Source of the DNA: Thermoprotei archaeon
GTDB taxonomy: Archaea; Thermoproteota; Thermoprotei; Thermofilales; B20-G17
Direction: 5' to 3'
Assembly: GCA_003649515.1 (NCBI GenBank)
Contig: QMSC01000019.1
Location: forward strand, 1-14,187
DNA: 14,187 nucleotides
Below the pieces are notes generated by a model. That model saw nothing but the letters and a program-made list of their open reading frames with translations, was not told where the DNA came from and searched no databases. The position numbers and the translations under genes were made by a program. Shown one piece after another: positions 14,184 through 14,187 of the stretch. Each line of letters begins with the position of its first letter. Positions within the stretch are counted from its first letter, which is position 1.

Positions 14184-14187
14184 CGGG
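14152..14187 (+). CDS. Start of a gene cut by the right edge
   Basis: ATG at 14152 directly follows GGAGTGAT, a Shine-Dalgarno-like sequence, and sits at proper distance from a TATA box. The twelve visible codons read MGTLHYGGMPIG and stay open to the end of the window. The family cannot be judged from so few residues. A strong hairpin (14152-14183) covers the same bases, so a structured RNA leader is the alternative reading. Confidence 0.45.
   Translation, partial: MGTLHYGGMPIG

Overview
The window is chromosomal DNA from an archaeon, most likely a (hyper)thermophilic member of the Thermoproteota (crenarchaeal lineage). The evidence is a glycerol-1-phosphate dehydrogenase and a CDP-archaeol synthase (enzymes of archaeal ether lipids), a tRNA-Thr with a bulge-helix-bulge intron, very GC-rich tRNA stems in otherwise moderately AT-rich DNA, TATA-type promoters, Shine-Dalgarno signals ending in GGTGA, frequent TTG and GTG starts, and archaeal families such as the PhoH-KH ATPase, the PUA-containing RNA m5C methyltransferase and DUF99. 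I cannot name the genus. Coding density is high: no stretch over about 130 bases lacks a gene, and there are no insertion sequences, CRISPR arrays, phage genes or clear signs of transfer.

Layout, left to right. Bases 1-1700 hold tRNA-Gly(UCC) on the minus strand, divergent from egsA (first enzyme of archaeal lipid backbone synthesis), then tRNA-Thr(UGU, 16-nt intron) and tRNA-Ala(UGC). carS (CDP-archaeol synthase) follows at 1700-2209, so two lipid genes bracket two tRNAs. Its 3' end overlaps the convergent end of a minus-strand pair (3958-2176): an unrecognised protein with an internal duplication and a DHH/DHHA1 phosphoesterase. A second minus-strand pair (5668-4044) encodes a YjbQ-family protein and an NSUN6-like RNA methyltransferase. 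Divergent from it is an ASCH-domain protein (5794-6402).

From 10624 down to 6399 runs a minus-strand series: a membrane protein with a cytosolic zinc ribbon, a PhoH-type ATPase with two KH-like motifs, a type IA topoisomerase and a Sua5/YrdC threonylcarbamoyl-AMP synthase. The last three are packed with a 1-nt gap and an out-of-frame overlap of about 80 nt. Farther upstream, a tight minus-strand cluster (12712-10752) encodes a degenerate HD-domain protein, a DUF99 protein and an EcfT/CbiQ transporter membrane subunit. Divergent from this cluster, across one TATA element that could serve both strands, is an NAD-type malic enzyme (12776-14089). The last 36 bases look like the start of another gene, and a strong hairpin covers its first codons.

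Functionally this is mostly housekeeping: membrane lipid synthesis (egsA, carS), tRNA supply and modification (three tRNAs, NSUN6-like, YrdC), DNA and RNA handling (topoisomerase, PhoH-KH, DHH) and central carbon metabolism (malic enzyme). I did not find a defence or mobile system. The least explained parts are the duplicated unknown protein translationally linked to the DHH phosphoesterase, the degenerate-HD/DUF99/EcfT cluster, and the zinc-ribbon membrane protein upstream of PhoH-KH.
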